A stretch of 64,000 bases of DNA from Clostridiales bacterium (GTDB lineage: Bacteria; Bacillota; Clostridia; Lachnospirales; Lachnospiraceae). Both the position numbers and the translations under genes were made by a program. This document shows positions 18,251-26,947 of the stretch, piece after piece (position 1 is the first letter of the stretch; each line of letters begins with the position of its first letter). The notes below the pieces were generated by a model. That model searched no databases. It was not told where the DNA came from and was given only the letters and a program-made list of their open reading frames with translations. The stretch is from assembly GCA_021202925.1 (NCBI GenBank), contig JAJQCD010000038.1, positions 61,870 to 125,869 on the forward strand, written 5' to 3'.

Positions 18251-19715
18251 AACTGTCTTTCCCTTCCTGCCCGATGTCATCCGGCAAATATTCAGGAACC
18301 GTTCCTGTCCGTTCCAACAGGATACAGGAAAGCCCGTCGTCTCCCGCGTATTCCGTAAACGACGCAGCCGTCCCGGAGAGCACCTGTTCCTGTGGATATC
18401 CCAGCCGTATTCCCGCCGTCACCCGCGCCGTTCCCCAACCGCCGTTCGTCAGACGCAGACAGACATCACGGATGGCGTGCATGCCACCAAGCAAAAGGAA
18501 TACTTTCTCATACTCTCCCAAAAGCAGGACCGGATCAACGTCCCGCCCGTGTGCACTGGCCAGATGCCAGTCCTCCCAGCCGCAGCCCAGCCGTGCGGCA
18601 AGCGCGGCCGCCGAAGAAACTCCCGGACAAATCCGCACACAAAATCCCTCTTCTCTGAGCGCCTTCACCAGCGACAAACTCCCACTGTAAAAGCCGGTGT
18701 CGCCGGAACAAACCACCGCCGCATTTACACATTCCGGGTGCTCCGTGAGCCACTCCAGAACCGATTCTGCCCGGTAGCGCGCGGCCCGGGGAACCGCTCC
18801 CACAAATTCCGCGGCCGCATCCAGCATCCTCTGCGCCCCGAGAAGGGCGTCACAGCTTTTCAGCGTCTCCACCGATTCCATGGTCAGATGCCTGCCGCTC
18901 ATCCCCATCCCAATCAGAGAGACGCGGCGCACAACCGGCTCGCCTGCAACCGGTTCATCTGCGGCAAATTCATCCAGCAGCCGCAGCGCCTCCCGCAAAG
19001 AAATTCCTTCCTCACGCAATGGTCTGCGGATCACCACAATACCGATGCCGCAGCACACGGCTGCTTCCAGCTTCTGCGCAAACCCGCCCCGGCTGCCGGA
19101 TTCTTTGGTCACTAGCCATCTCGCCCCAGTCTGTCGGATCATGGCCACATTCATTTCCATGGAAAAAGGGCCCTGCATGGCAATCAGATGAGAGCCTCTT
19201 ACCCCCAGCGACTCGCACGCCGCAACAACCTTGCTGTCCGGCAAGATTCTCGCATACAACCGCTCTCTCAGGCGCTCATCTGAAGCGAACGCCCCCAGTT
19301 CCCTGCTTCCGGTGGTCAGGAACACGGCGCCTTCCCGTTCAGCCAGAAAGGCAGCCGCCTCTGCGGCGGAGGAAACCTCAACCAGCGATTCCCCCGACGT
19401 ATGCTGCGCCTTTCGCAGGACACGCCGGCAGGAAAGGCCCAGGCGACTGCAGACCTCACGCGCGGTCTCTGTCACCTCACGCGCATAAGGATGAGTCACG
19501 TCCAGAACCAGTTGCGGCCGTTCCTCTATCAGGAAGCGCTCCATTCCGGCATGATCGAGCCGGCCCTGATGAATCCGTACGCAGGAATCCTCCGGCAACA
19601 GCTGTTCCCCGTATTCCGATACAACCGTAACGACAACCGGTATCCTCTTTTGTCTCGCATACTCTGCCAGTTCCCTTCCCTCCGACGTTCCGCCAAGAAT
19701 CACTATCTTGCTCAA
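18240..19715 (-). CDS. cbiJ-cbiE: Fusion: cobalt-precorrin-6A reductase (CbiJ) with cobalt-precorrin-7 C5-methyltransferase (CbiE)
   Basis: The 491-residue protein carries two consecutive corrin-ring enzymes. Residues 1 to about 250 are CbiJ/CobK: MSKIVILGGTSEGRELAEYA, VLDVTHPYAREVTETA, VFLTTGSRELGAF, IAMQGPFSMEMN and TKESGSRGGFAQKLEAA are typical. From about 265, the CbiE part starts with VSLIGMGMSGRHLTMES and carries AVVCSGDTGFYSGS and ICPGVSSAAALAARLG, the tetrapyrrole methyltransferase SAM-site motifs. The CbiT activity that usually accompanies CbiE is in the next gene instead. The start ATG overlaps the CbiG stop codon by 4 bases. Confidence 0.93.
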   Translation of the reverse strand: MSKIVILGGTSEGRELAEYARQKRIPVVVTVVSEYGEQLLPEDSCVRIHQGRLDHAGMERFLIEERPQLVLDVTHPYAREVTETAREVCSRLGLSCRRVLRKAQHTSGESLVEVSSAAEAAAFLAEREGAVFLTTGSRELGAFASDERLRERLYARILPDSKVVAACESLGVRGSHLIAMQGPFSMEMNVAMIRQTGARWLVTKESGSRGGFAQKLEAAVCCGIGIVVIRRPLREEGISLREALRLLDEFAADEPVAGEPVVRRVSLIGMGMSGRHLTMESVETLKSCDALLGAQRMLDAAAEFVGAVPRAARYRAESVLEWLTEHPECVNAAVVCSGDTGFYSGSLSLVKALREEGFCVRICPGVSSAAALAARLGCGWEDWHLASAHGRDVDPVLLLGEYEKVFLLLGGMHAIRDVCLRLTNGGWGTARVTAGIRLGYPQEQVLSGTAASFTEYAGDDGLSCILLERTGTVPEYLPDDIGQEGKDSYER

Positions 19716-20833
19716 TCTACATCAGCCTTCCTGAATTGTTCCTTTTTCCGGATCACAACCGCATCCTCGACAGCCACCGCAACCGTCACACCGCCATGCA
19801 CCGTTTTTCGAACCAGTAACGCGTCTGCGCAGACGGCTCCGCACCCGATTACAGCTGCCCGTTCGCATACGGAACCACAGCCGGTCACCTGGCGCACAAA
19901 ATCGGACTCGGTAAATTCCCCCTCTGCGTCCGCCAGTATGGCAGCCGGGAATGTATGATATGGCACGCCGATATTCCGGGCGAATTCCACCATACCTGCC
20001 TCTTCCCGTTTCAAATCGATACTCGCCACCGAACGGATCGCCCGCATATCCAGATTGTTCGATTCCAGAGTCTGCCTGACGGCGCTCTCGATCCCGGCAC
20101 AGGCCGTCCCTCTCCGGCAGCCGATTCCGACCGTCAGCACACGCGGGACCAGTCGCAAAAACGCCGCATTCTCCCGCAGAAACATGGCAATCCAGCTTCC
20201 GGAATCCGGACGCAGACCGGCTGTCACCCATACGTTTCGCCGGCACATCTGTCCGCTCGTATATCCTTCCGGTATCCCATCCTCGATGGCAAAATCGCTG
20301 TAAAATCCAACCGCTTCTCCGTTTACCAGGGCGGCTGCCGTCCGTTTTGCCTCTTCCCGATCTGCAATCGAAAGGCCGTGTGCCTTCGCCCACTCATCCA
20401 CCGCCAACAGCCCCTGTGCGTCCGACGCCGTCGTCACCACCGGTACTGCCCCAACCATCCCAGCCGTCCTTCTGGCCAGCGCATTGGCTCCGCCCACATG
20501 TCCTGACAACAGAGAAATGGCGAAATGTCCCTGTTCATCCACACACAACACGGCCGGATCGGTCATCTTATCCTTCAGCCACGGAGCAATCGCACGAACC
20601 GCAATTCCTGCCGCCCCTATGTAAATCAGGCCGTCTACCTTTCCGAACACCTGCCCGGTCCATTCCGTTACCGGAACATCAGACGAAACCACCCCCGGCG
20701 TCCCTTTCGCTTCTTTCAGAAACCGCTCACGGACGTAGCCCCGGCAATCCTCGCCCTGCTCCCCGAACTGCTTCACCAGTTGTCCGCAAAGTCGGGCTCC
20801 GGCTCTGGTAAATCCGATCACCGCCAGTCTCAT
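19712..20833 (-). CDS. cbiG: Cobalt-precorrin-5A hydrolase
   Basis: Opens the ring lactone of cobalt-precorrin-5A with loss of acetaldehyde in the anaerobic pathway. The 373-residue protein has the N-terminal CbiG domain (VDGLIYIGAAGIAVRAIAP, then LLSGHVGGANALAR and PVVTTASDAQG), a middle region, and the C-terminal CbiG domain (VGIGCRRGTACAGIESAV, RSVASIDLKREEAGMVEFA, VCERAAV). The anaerobic enzyme marks the organism as using early cobalt insertion. The ATG overlaps the cbiD stop codon (ATGA). Confidence 0.95.
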   Translation of the reverse strand: MRLAVIGFTRAGARLCGQLVKQFGEQGEDCRGYVRERFLKEAKGTPGVVSSDVPVTEWTGQVFGKVDGLIYIGAAGIAVRAIAPWLKDKMTDPAVLCVDEQGHFAISLLSGHVGGANALARRTAGMVGAVPVVTTASDAQGLLAVDEWAKAHGLSIADREEAKRTAAALVNGEAVGFYSDFAIEDGIPEGYTSGQMCRRNVWVTAGLRPDSGSWIAMFLRENAAFLRLVPRVLTVGIGCRRGTACAGIESAVRQTLESNNLDMRAIRSVASIDLKREEAGMVEFARNIGVPYHTFPAAILADAEGEFTESDFVRQVTGCGSVCERAAVIGCGAVCADALLVRKTVHGGVTVAVAVEDAVVIRKKEQFRKADVD

Positions 20834-22044
20834 CGCTCTCCCTCCCGGTCTATGTCCAGGGGCTCATCCGCCGGATCATCTCCATGCGCATCCTTCCATC
20901 TCTGCAGAAGCGTCTCCGCTCCCTTTGTCTGACCAGTCACCGCGCAGGAGGAAGAAAACGTCATCACCTCGACGTGCAGCCTGCCGTCCGACCAAGTCTC
21001 CATATGAGCCTTCGCATGTTCCGCGGCCTGATTCAATACCGTTTCTGCAATCCCTGCTTCCCTAAAGGCTTGCACCGCCTCCTCCGTCGTGTTGCAGGCA
21101 AGAATCCGCTCCTGCAGAGGACACTGTGTCAAAGGCACCAGCCGCGCCATCTCTTCCATCCGTCCGTCTCCGTATTTCGAATGCGTATTCCTCATACCGG
21201 CAGATACCTTAATCAGCTTACCTATATGTCCGACATACAGCACATCCGGGAAGCCCTCCTCTGCCAGCATTCGAACCGACTCAGCGACAAAATTGCTGCA
21301 GATAACCGCCTCGCCCACCGGCACACCCAGGCGCTCCCGCAGGAATCCTTCCCCGTAATTTCCCGGAGCCATCAGCGCGACCCGTTCCCCCGCCACGGCC
21401 TTCATATGGATATCCAGGCGGATCGTCTCCAGCAAAGCCTCCTCGCTCATTGGTCGCACAACGCCGGTCGTACCAAGAACGGAAATTCCACCGACGATGC
21501 CCAGCTTCGGATTGAACGTCTTCGCTGCGAGTCCGACTCCCTCCGGAATCGCCACCGTAATCTTTAACGTTCCCTTAAAATCCGTTTCCCGGCAGATCGC
21601 ATCCACCGCGGACAGAATCATTCTTCTGGGGACCGGGTTGATCGCATAATGCCCTGCCGGGCAGGAGAGACCGTCCTTCGTCACCATACCAATGCCCCTG
21701 CCGCCGGTCAGATATAACAATGGGTACTGTTCCAGCCAGTAACCGGAGCCATCCCGTCTCAGGGTCTCCAAACCGTCCATATCAATTCGTTCCGCTCTGG
21801 CATAGACCCAGACGCCATTCGTCACATCCGGGTCATCTCCGGCGTCCTTGCGTACCCCAAACCAGACTTCTGAGTCCTCTCCCGTACAGGCGACCGTCTT
21901 CCATCTGTCACGCATTCCATCCGGAAGCGTCAGCGTCACTTCCCGGAGTATCATTCCTGTTATGGCAAATACCGCCGCCGCCCTGGCTGCCGCCGATGCG
22001 CAGGTTCCTGTCGTATAACCGTTCCGCAGCTTCCGCTCACTCAC
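20830..22044 (-). CDS. cbiD: Cobalt-precorrin-5B C1-methyltransferase
   Basis: Adds the C1 methyl group after CbiG in the anaerobic cobalamin pathway. The 404-residue protein has the CbiD hallmark LRNGYTTGTCASAAARAAA close to the N-terminus, VTNGVWVYARAERID, GRGIGMVTKDGLSCPAGHYAINPVPR, GGISVLGTTGVVRPMSE and YVGHIGKLIKVSAGM. The start is a GTG at 22042-22044, with GGGAG seven bases upstream, both lying inside the end of the spore-protein gene. It is first in a run of nine cobalamin genes, all minus strand with overlapping or near-contiguous ends. Confidence 0.95.
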   Translation of the reverse strand: MSERKLRNGYTTGTCASAAARAAAVFAITGMILREVTLTLPDGMRDRWKTVACTGEDSEVWFGVRKDAGDDPDVTNGVWVYARAERIDMDGLETLRRDGSGYWLEQYPLLYLTGGRGIGMVTKDGLSCPAGHYAINPVPRRMILSAVDAICRETDFKGTLKITVAIPEGVGLAAKTFNPKLGIVGGISVLGTTGVVRPMSEEALLETIRLDIHMKAVAGERVALMAPGNYGEGFLRERLGVPVGEAVICSNFVAESVRMLAEEGFPDVLYVGHIGKLIKVSAGMRNTHSKYGDGRMEEMARLVPLTQCPLQERILACNTTEEAVQAFREAGIAETVLNQAAEHAKAHMETWSDGRLHVEVMTFSSSCAVTGQTKGAETLLQRWKDAHGDDPADEPLDIDREGER

Positions 22045-22243
22045 TCTTATTCTCCCGCATCTCGCGCCTGCGCTTCGTCATAAGTCCCCCGATCCGTCCG
22101 CTCTCCCTGGAGGTCAGGCTTCTCCATCCGCCGGAAAGCACCCGATCCTTCAGCCCCAGTTCTTCCACAATTTCAAATTTCAGCTGTTCCTCCGGCGTCA
22201 TATGTTCCACATCAAATGGTTTCTTTTCTTTCTTCGATGGCAT
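22037..22243 (-). CDS. Small acid-soluble spore protein, alpha/beta type
   Basis: The 68-residue protein binds spore DNA in the family. It shows the family pattern: EEQLKFEIVEELGLKDRVL, then GGWRSLTSRESGRIGGLMTKRRRE. The ESGRIGG block is the alpha/beta-SASP signature. The N-terminus MPSKKEKKPFDVEHM is basic. The start ATG at 22241-22243 gives the family's usual length; GGGAG lies about 11 bases upstream. Its end overlaps the cbiD start by 8 bases. The gene implies that the organism makes spores. Confidence 0.87.
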   Translation of the reverse strand: MPSKKEKKPFDVEHMTPEEQLKFEIVEELGLKDRVLSGGWRSLTSRESGRIGGLMTKRRREMRENKSE

Positions 22244-22409
22244 AAACAGACACACTCCCTTCTTCGCCGCATACGCGCCTTCCGTCTCATTCTGTCCATT
22301 TTTCCATCGTTTATGCATGTCATGAAGCATACACTTTTCCATGATACAAAGAACAGGATACCGTCTGTTCACAGTACCCTGCTCTCACATCCTATTCCTG
22401 CGGCACAAT

Positions 22410-24371
22410 CTACTTCTGCTGTGCGGCAACTGCCTCAATATCCACGTCCGCCACGTCTGCGTCATCCACATGACTGCGGTTCGGAAGCTGCTTGATACTC
22501 AGGCTGATCTTGTGATCCTCGCCGTTAAAATCAACGACCTTCGCCTCAATATGCTGACCGATCTTCAGAACATCCGACGGCTTGTCGACATGTTCTCTGG
22601 AGATCTGTGACACATGAAGCAGCGCATCCACGCCCGGCTCCAGTTCAACAAACGCACCGAAATCGGTCATACGGGCAACCCGTCCCTCGACAATATTGCC
22701 GGTCGCGTACTTCTCAGCAGCCTTCACCCACGGATTCTGATCCGGGAACTTCTTGCTCAGGGCGATCTTCTCTCCGTTGATGTCCTTGATCAGCACGGTC
22801 ACCTTGTCACCGGAGTGGAAGACCTTCTTCGGGTTCTCCACACGTCCCCAGCTCATCTCGGAGATATGAAGCAGACCGTCTGCTCCGCCCAGATCGATAA
22901 AGGCACCGAAATCGGTCACATTCTTCACTACACCATCCACGGTATCTCCCGGATGGATGCGGGCAAACAGAGCCTCCTGCATCTCTTTCTTCTTCGCAAT
23001 CATCAGCTGCTTGCGGTCACCGATGACTCTTCTTCTCTTCGGATTGAATTCGGTAATTACAAATTCGATCTCCTGATCTGCATACTTGCTCAGATCCTTC
23101 TCATACGTGTCAGATACCAGGCTGGCCGGAATAAAGACACGGATATCTTCGACGCTCACACTGAGACCGCCATCCAGTACCTTCTCAACCTTCGCGGTCA
23201 GAACTTCCTTGTTCTCGAACGCCTCTTCCAGGCGCTTATTGCCCTTGTCCGCAGCCAGGCGCCGATAAGAAAGCGCTACCTGACCCTCACCGTCGTTCAC
23301 CTTGACGACCTTGGCTTCCATCTCATCGCCGACCTGAACCAGACTGCGCAGATCCGCGTTGGACTCATTGGTGTATTCATTTCTCGGGATAATACCGTCT
23401 GACTTGTATCCAATATTCAGGACAATCTCGTCTTCCTTTACATCAATCACTTTGCCAGTGACAATCTCTCCCGTATGGATCGTCTTCAAAGACTCCTCCA
23501 GCATTTGCTCAAACTCGTTTAATTCTGGCATTAGTATGAACCTCCTCAATTCCTCGATTATTTGATTTGGGGTGGACGCCCCGGCTGTAATACCTACGCT
23601 GCTCACAGAATTCACACATTCAGGGTTGAAATCGTCTGGTGACTGAATAAAATAAGTGTCCTGACATTCGCGTCGGCAGATCTCGTAAAGCTTCTGTGTA
23701 TTGGAGCTGTGCTTTCCCCCGATAACAACCATCACATCTACTTCAGAAGCAATCCGCTTCGCCTCCACCTGTCGTTCCTGTGTTGCATTGCAAATCGTAT
23801 TTAAAACAAGTATATCATAACCCTTTTTCTCAAATATTTCAACTAAATCTTGAAATTTATTGTAATTAAATGTCGTCTGTGCCACGACGCACAGCGGCTC
23901 CCCCGGCGGGACAGGCAGATTCTCCGCCTCGGAAGCATCCTGCACAACGAGCGTACGTTCGTCTCCCCATCCACGGATTCCCTCGACCTCCGGATGCGTC
24001 GGATCACCGACAATAATCACGCGGCGGCCATTCGCATTCTGTTCCTCCACGATGCGGTGAATCTTCTTCACAAAGGGACAAGTCGCATCCACTACCGTGA
24101 TTCCGGGACGGTCGAGCAGCCGGTCAATCTCCCGGCTGACGCCATGGGAACGGATCACAACGACTCCCTGCTCCAGTTCCGCCAACTCCTGTACGGTCTC
24201 CAGCACCCGGACGCCATTCTTCTCCAGATCCTCCACCACCTGCTCATTGTGGATGATCGGGCCAAAGGTACAGACCGGCCACTCTGCCTTTCCGATCTGC
24301 TCATACACCGTATCGACCGCCCGCTTTACACCGAAACAGAAGCCGGCTGTCTTCGCCACCGTCAGCTTCAT
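22410..24371 (-). CDS. ispH-rpsA: Fusion: 4-hydroxy-3-methylbut-2-enyl diphosphate reductase with ribosomal protein S1-like domains
   Basis: The 653-residue fusion is a recognised Clostridia arrangement. Residues 1-285 are IspH, the last enzyme of the MEP isoprenoid pathway: an iron-sulfur protein with its three cluster cysteines at 12 (GFCFGV), 98 (DATCPF) and 193 (NTICNATQERQ), plus THPEVEG and HSSNTQKL. Residues about 300-630 hold four S1 RNA-binding repeats; the last two are the best preserved (GVVKNVTDFGAFIDLGGADG and GRVARMTDFGAFVEL). The S1 half probably serves in translation. The start ATG overlaps the cmk stop codon. Confidence 0.96.
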   Translation of the reverse strand: MKLTVAKTAGFCFGVKRAVDTVYEQIGKAEWPVCTFGPIIHNEQVVEDLEKNGVRVLETVQELAELEQGVVVIRSHGVSREIDRLLDRPGITVVDATCPFVKKIHRIVEEQNANGRRVIIVGDPTHPEVEGIRGWGDERTLVVQDASEAENLPVPPGEPLCVVAQTTFNYNKFQDLVEIFEKKGYDILVLNTICNATQERQVEAKRIASEVDVMVVIGGKHSSNTQKLYEICRRECQDTYFIQSPDDFNPECVNSVSSVGITAGASTPNQIIEELRRFILMPELNEFEQMLEESLKTIHTGEIVTGKVIDVKEDEIVLNIGYKSDGIIPRNEYTNESNADLRSLVQVGDEMEAKVVKVNDGEGQVALSYRRLAADKGNKRLEEAFENKEVLTAKVEKVLDGGLSVSVEDIRVFIPASLVSDTYEKDLSKYADQEIEFVITEFNPKRRRVIGDRKQLMIAKKKEMQEALFARIHPGDTVDGVVKNVTDFGAFIDLGGADGLLHISEMSWGRVENPKKVFHSGDKVTVLIKDINGEKIALSKKFPDQNPWVKAAEKYATGNIVEGRVARMTDFGAFVELEPGVDALLHVSQISREHVDKPSDVLKIGQHIEAKVVDFNGEDHKISLSIKQLPNRSHVDDADVADVDIEAVAAQQK

Positions 24372-25072
24372 CCTGCGTCCACCTCCGCCTGCTTTTCCAG
24401 GCCATGAGCGACTGCTGTCCGGATAATCGCATCCACCACCTCAGCGATCGTCATCGTGGAACTGTCAATCCGCACGGCATCCTCAGCCATCCTAAGCGGC
24501 GCGGTCTCACGGCTCATATCCTGTTCGTCTCTGCGAATGATATCCCGCTCAATTTCCTCCGGATCGCACGCGATTCCTCTCTCCCGCAGTTCATTCACAC
24601 GGCGTCTGGCCCGCACTCCGGCATCCGCCGTCAGATAAATCTTCGCATCCGCATCCGGAAGGATACAGGTTCCGATGTCCCTTCCGTCCATGATCACGTC
24701 CGCTGCCGCTGCCAGCGACCGCTGCAGCCCCGTCAGATGCTGCCGCACCGGCGGGTATGCGCTCACCTTCGAAGCCGCGGCGCCAACCTCCTCCGTGCGG
24801 ATCTCTCCGGTCACATTCTCTCCATTCAGAAGGACCTGCTGCGCCCCCTCCTCATGGCAAATCGTAATCTGTGCCCCGGCTACGGCCGCGCACACCCGTT
24901 CCCCATCCGCCGGGTCAATGCCGCCACGCAGCATGTAAAGCGCAATCGCACGGTACATGGCGCCGGTATCTACATAGACAAATCCCAGCCGCTTCGCAGT
25001 CAGCTTTGCAATCGTACTCTTGCCCGCACCCGCCGGGCCGTCAATCGCAATATTAAATGTATTCCGTCTCAT
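24368..25072 (-). CDS. cmk: Cytidylate kinase
   Basis: Phosphorylates CMP and dCMP with ATP. The 234-residue protein has the P-loop IDGPAGAGKST at 9-19, KRLGFVYVDTGAMYRAIALY, MDGRDIGTCILPDADAKIYLTA and RDEQDMSRETAPL, all CMP-kinase hallmarks. It is directly upstream of ispH-rpsA with a 4-base overlap; the cmk-ispH-rpsA order is common in Clostridia. A 119-bp gap with no visible gene separates it from the lyxose isomerase gene. Confidence 0.96.
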   Translation of the reverse strand: MRRNTFNIAIDGPAGAGKSTIAKLTAKRLGFVYVDTGAMYRAIALYMLRGGIDPADGERVCAAVAGAQITICHEEGAQQVLLNGENVTGEIRTEEVGAAASKVSAYPPVRQHLTGLQRSLAAAADVIMDGRDIGTCILPDADAKIYLTADAGVRARRRVNELRERGIACDPEEIERDIIRRDEQDMSRETAPLRMAEDAVRIDSSTMTIAEVVDAIIRTAVAHGLEKQAEVDAG

Positions 25073-25191
25073 CGTATTTCACTCCTGTCCGTCTCAGCCG
25101 TCTCCCACAGCGTCAGAACGCCACGGCAAAACCGCCCGCTTCATTATATCCGAATTACAGGAGCAAAACAACCATAATTTTGCGGCTGGTC

Positions 25192-25878
25192 TCACTGCTC
25201 CTTTGCCTTTGGATATTCCGTACACAAATACCGATACGGCGGTTCATCCTCCTCAATCTCCGGGAAGCGCCCCATCTCCTCATAGAAGCGGTTGTCATTC
25301 TCATCGTCGTTGCACATGGAGACCTCTCCCAGAAGCACCGGACCACCCTCCGTCTGCGTGACAAAATCATGATACAGATATTGCGTAATCGTGATACTCT
25401 CACCCGGAGTCAGACGGATCTTCGTTCCCGCCGGAACCACCCGCTTCACACCATCTGTCACAACCGTCACATCCGTATCCAGAATACTGCCGTCTTCCGC
25501 GCCATTGTACACTGTAATATCAATATCATTGCCGCCCCGGTTGATGATATCCTCCATCTTGCTCCAATGGTAATGGAGCGGCGCCGTCTGCCCCGGATAA
25601 AGCATCAGAATCTTCTCCGCATAAGGTTTCTTATAAACCGGCATCTTCAGATTCCCATTGCGAATGGTCACCAGGGCGAACCCGACCTCGTCGAACTTGC
25701 CAAGGCCATAATCTGTGATATCCCACCCCAGCATGTTATCACGAATCTCGTCGCACTCCGGCCCCTTCGATGCCCACTCCTCCGGCGTCCAGCTGCAAAA
25801 CGGTGGCAGGGAAAAGCCCTGCTCCTTTGCCAGCGCTTCCATATCCCGGATGACCTGATTGATTCTTGAACGCTTCAT
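25192..25878 (-). CDS. D-lyxose ketol-isomerase
   Basis: Cupin sugar isomerase that converts D-lyxose to D-xylulose; some members also act on mannose/fructose. The 228-residue protein matches the family in length and in motifs: MLGWDITDYGLGKFDEVG, LYPGQTAPLHYHWSKMEDIINRGGND (metal-binding His pair and Glu), TPGESITITQYLYHDFV. A GGAGAAAG sits before the ATG. A cluster of palindromes starts 17 bp upstream, probably inside the 5' untranslated region. It is not clearly in an operon. Confidence 0.88.
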   Translation of the reverse strand: MKRSRINQVIRDMEALAKEQGFSLPPFCSWTPEEWASKGPECDEIRDNMLGWDITDYGLGKFDEVGFALVTIRNGNLKMPVYKKPYAEKILMLYPGQTAPLHYHWSKMEDIINRGGNDIDITVYNGAEDGSILDTDVTVVTDGVKRVVPAGTKIRLTPGESITITQYLYHDFVTQTEGGPVLLGEVSMCNDDENDNRFYEEMGRFPEIEEDEPPYRYLCTEYPKAKEQ

Positions 25879-25895
25879 AATATCTTTCTCCCTTC

Positions 25896-26022
25896 TTTAT
25901 AGTAAACGACGTAAGTCGTTTTACTTTGCGCCTGACGCAAGGCAGCGTAAGCTGCCATCCCTTGTGCGTCAGTGTGCATCATTTATAGTGAATGACAAAA
26001 GAATTTTGTCGTTCACTATAAA
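25896..26022. repeat. Nested palindromic element with 15-bp terminal inverted repeats
   Basis: The 127-bp block begins TTTATAGTAAACGAC and ends GTCGTTCACTATAAA, inverted repeats that match at 14 of 15 bases. Inside are three stem-loops: GTAAACGAC/GTCGTTTTAC; CTGACGCAAGG/CCTTGTGCGTCAG with an inner GGCAGC-GTAA-GCTGCC hairpin; and a long near-perfect palindrome (TTTATAGTGAATGACAAAA against its complement). No coding potential. It looks like a MITE-like or REP-like mobile palindromic unit, or a structured leader of the lyxose isomerase mRNA. Confidence 0.6.
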
Positions 26023-26215
26023 TAAAGATCACTGCATAATCCCCTTTATATCCGTATCATAACATAAACAGGCAAAAGAATCCACCCAAAATAGAAAATC
26101 ACTTCAAAGCGCCTGACGATTCTGTAGCCAGATCTTCGTAAGCAGAATATACATCCATTATCATTCATCCTCGTACAAATATGATCCAGAAAATCCCATT
26201 TTTTATTCGACACAA
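26023..26215. other. Intergenic stretch with no gene
   Basis: AT-rich spacer between the palindromic element and the rubrerythrin promoter. No open frame, RNA gene or strong hairpin was found. The promoter of the lyxose isomerase gene probably lies here on the minus strand (a TATGAT-like hexamer near 26056-26061), but this is weak. Confidence 0.35.
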
Positions 26216-26220
26216 ACGGT

Positions 26221-26249
26221 TTGACAACCGTTCCGATTCGCGTTAATAT
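26221..26249 (+). promoter_or_regulatory. Sigma-A-type promoter of rubrerythrin with an overlapping palindrome
   Basis: A perfect -35 (TTGACA at 26221-26226), a 17-bp spacer and a TAATAT -10 (26244-26249). A perfect inverted repeat ACGGTT-TGAC-AACCGT at 26216-26231 covers the -35 box, so a repressor could bind there. It does not match the usual PerR box. Confidence 0.7.
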
Positions 26250-26303
26250 GATAGCGTCAGGCGCAGTTTCCTGAACACCAACTCAACAGGAGGCATTGAG
26301 AAC

Positions 26304-26846
26304 ATGAGTAAGAATCCTTACGCAGGTACGAAGACAGAAAAAAATCTCTGGGAGGCTTTTGCCGGTGAATCCCAGGCACGCAACAAATATACCTTCTTCG
26401 CTTCTGTTGCGAAGAAAGCAGGCTATGAGCAGATTGCGGCGCTCTTCCTGAAGACTGCAGAGAATGAGAAAGAACACGCCAAGTTGTGGTTTAAGGCACT
26501 CGGCGAACTTGGCGATACGCCGGAGAACCTGCTCCACGCAGCCGAAGGTGAAAATTATGAATGGACCGATATGTACGATCGGATGGCAAAGGAAGCGGAT
26601 GAAGAAGGCTTCCATGCGCTGGCCGAGCAGTTTCGCGGCGTTGCGGCTATCGAGAAGAGCCACGAGGATCGCTACCGCGCACTGCTGACCAACGTAGAGA
26701 CACAGGCTGTCTTTGCCAAAAGCGGCGTGACGATCTGGGAGTGCCGCAACTGCGGTCATCTTGTCATTGGCACAGAAGCGCCGAAGGTATGCCCGGTCTG
26801 CAATCATCCGCAGAGCTATTTCGAAGTACGCGCAGAGAACTATTGA
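26304..26846 (+). CDS. rbr: Rubrerythrin
   Basis: Non-haem iron peroxidase that reduces hydrogen peroxide in anaerobes. The 180-residue protein has an N-terminal ferritin-like four-helix domain ([63 protein letters not shown] with di-iron Glu/His ligands). A C-terminal rubredoxin domain carries two CxxC knuckles (CRNCGH and CPVCNHP) for one iron. AGGAGG sits before the ATG. A strong promoter precedes it and a strong hairpin terminator follows. Confidence 0.96.
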   Translation: MSKNPYAGTKTEKNLWEAFAGESQARNKYTFFASVAKKAGYEQIAALFLKTAENEKEHAKLWFKALGELGDTPENLLHAAEGENYEWTDMYDRMAKEADEEGFHALAEQFRGVAAIEKSHEDRYRALLTNVETQAVFAKSGVTIWECRNCGHLVIGTEAPKVCPVCNHPQSYFEVRAENY

Positions 26847-26870
26847 ACGTAACAAGCCAGGACGGCGGAA

Positions 26871-26931
26871 AATCCGGTATGAAACCCTGTGTCAAGCTTG
26901 CTTGTAAACAGGTTTTCATACCGGATTTTAT
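26871..26931 (+). terminator. Bidirectional terminator after rubrerythrin
   Basis: A 16-base arm (AAAATCCGGTATGAAA) pairs with its complement at 26915-26931. A-rich and T-rich flanks on both sides allow termination of rubrerythrin on the plus strand and of the DMT transporter gene on the minus strand. Confidence 0.8.
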
Positions 26932-26947
26932 ATTTTCTGTTTTTCTT

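Noticed and set aside
22244..22409. Cobalamin riboswitch before the B12 cluster
   Set aside because: The short gap between ispH-rpsA and the spore gene lacks the B12-box pattern and is too small for the aptamer.
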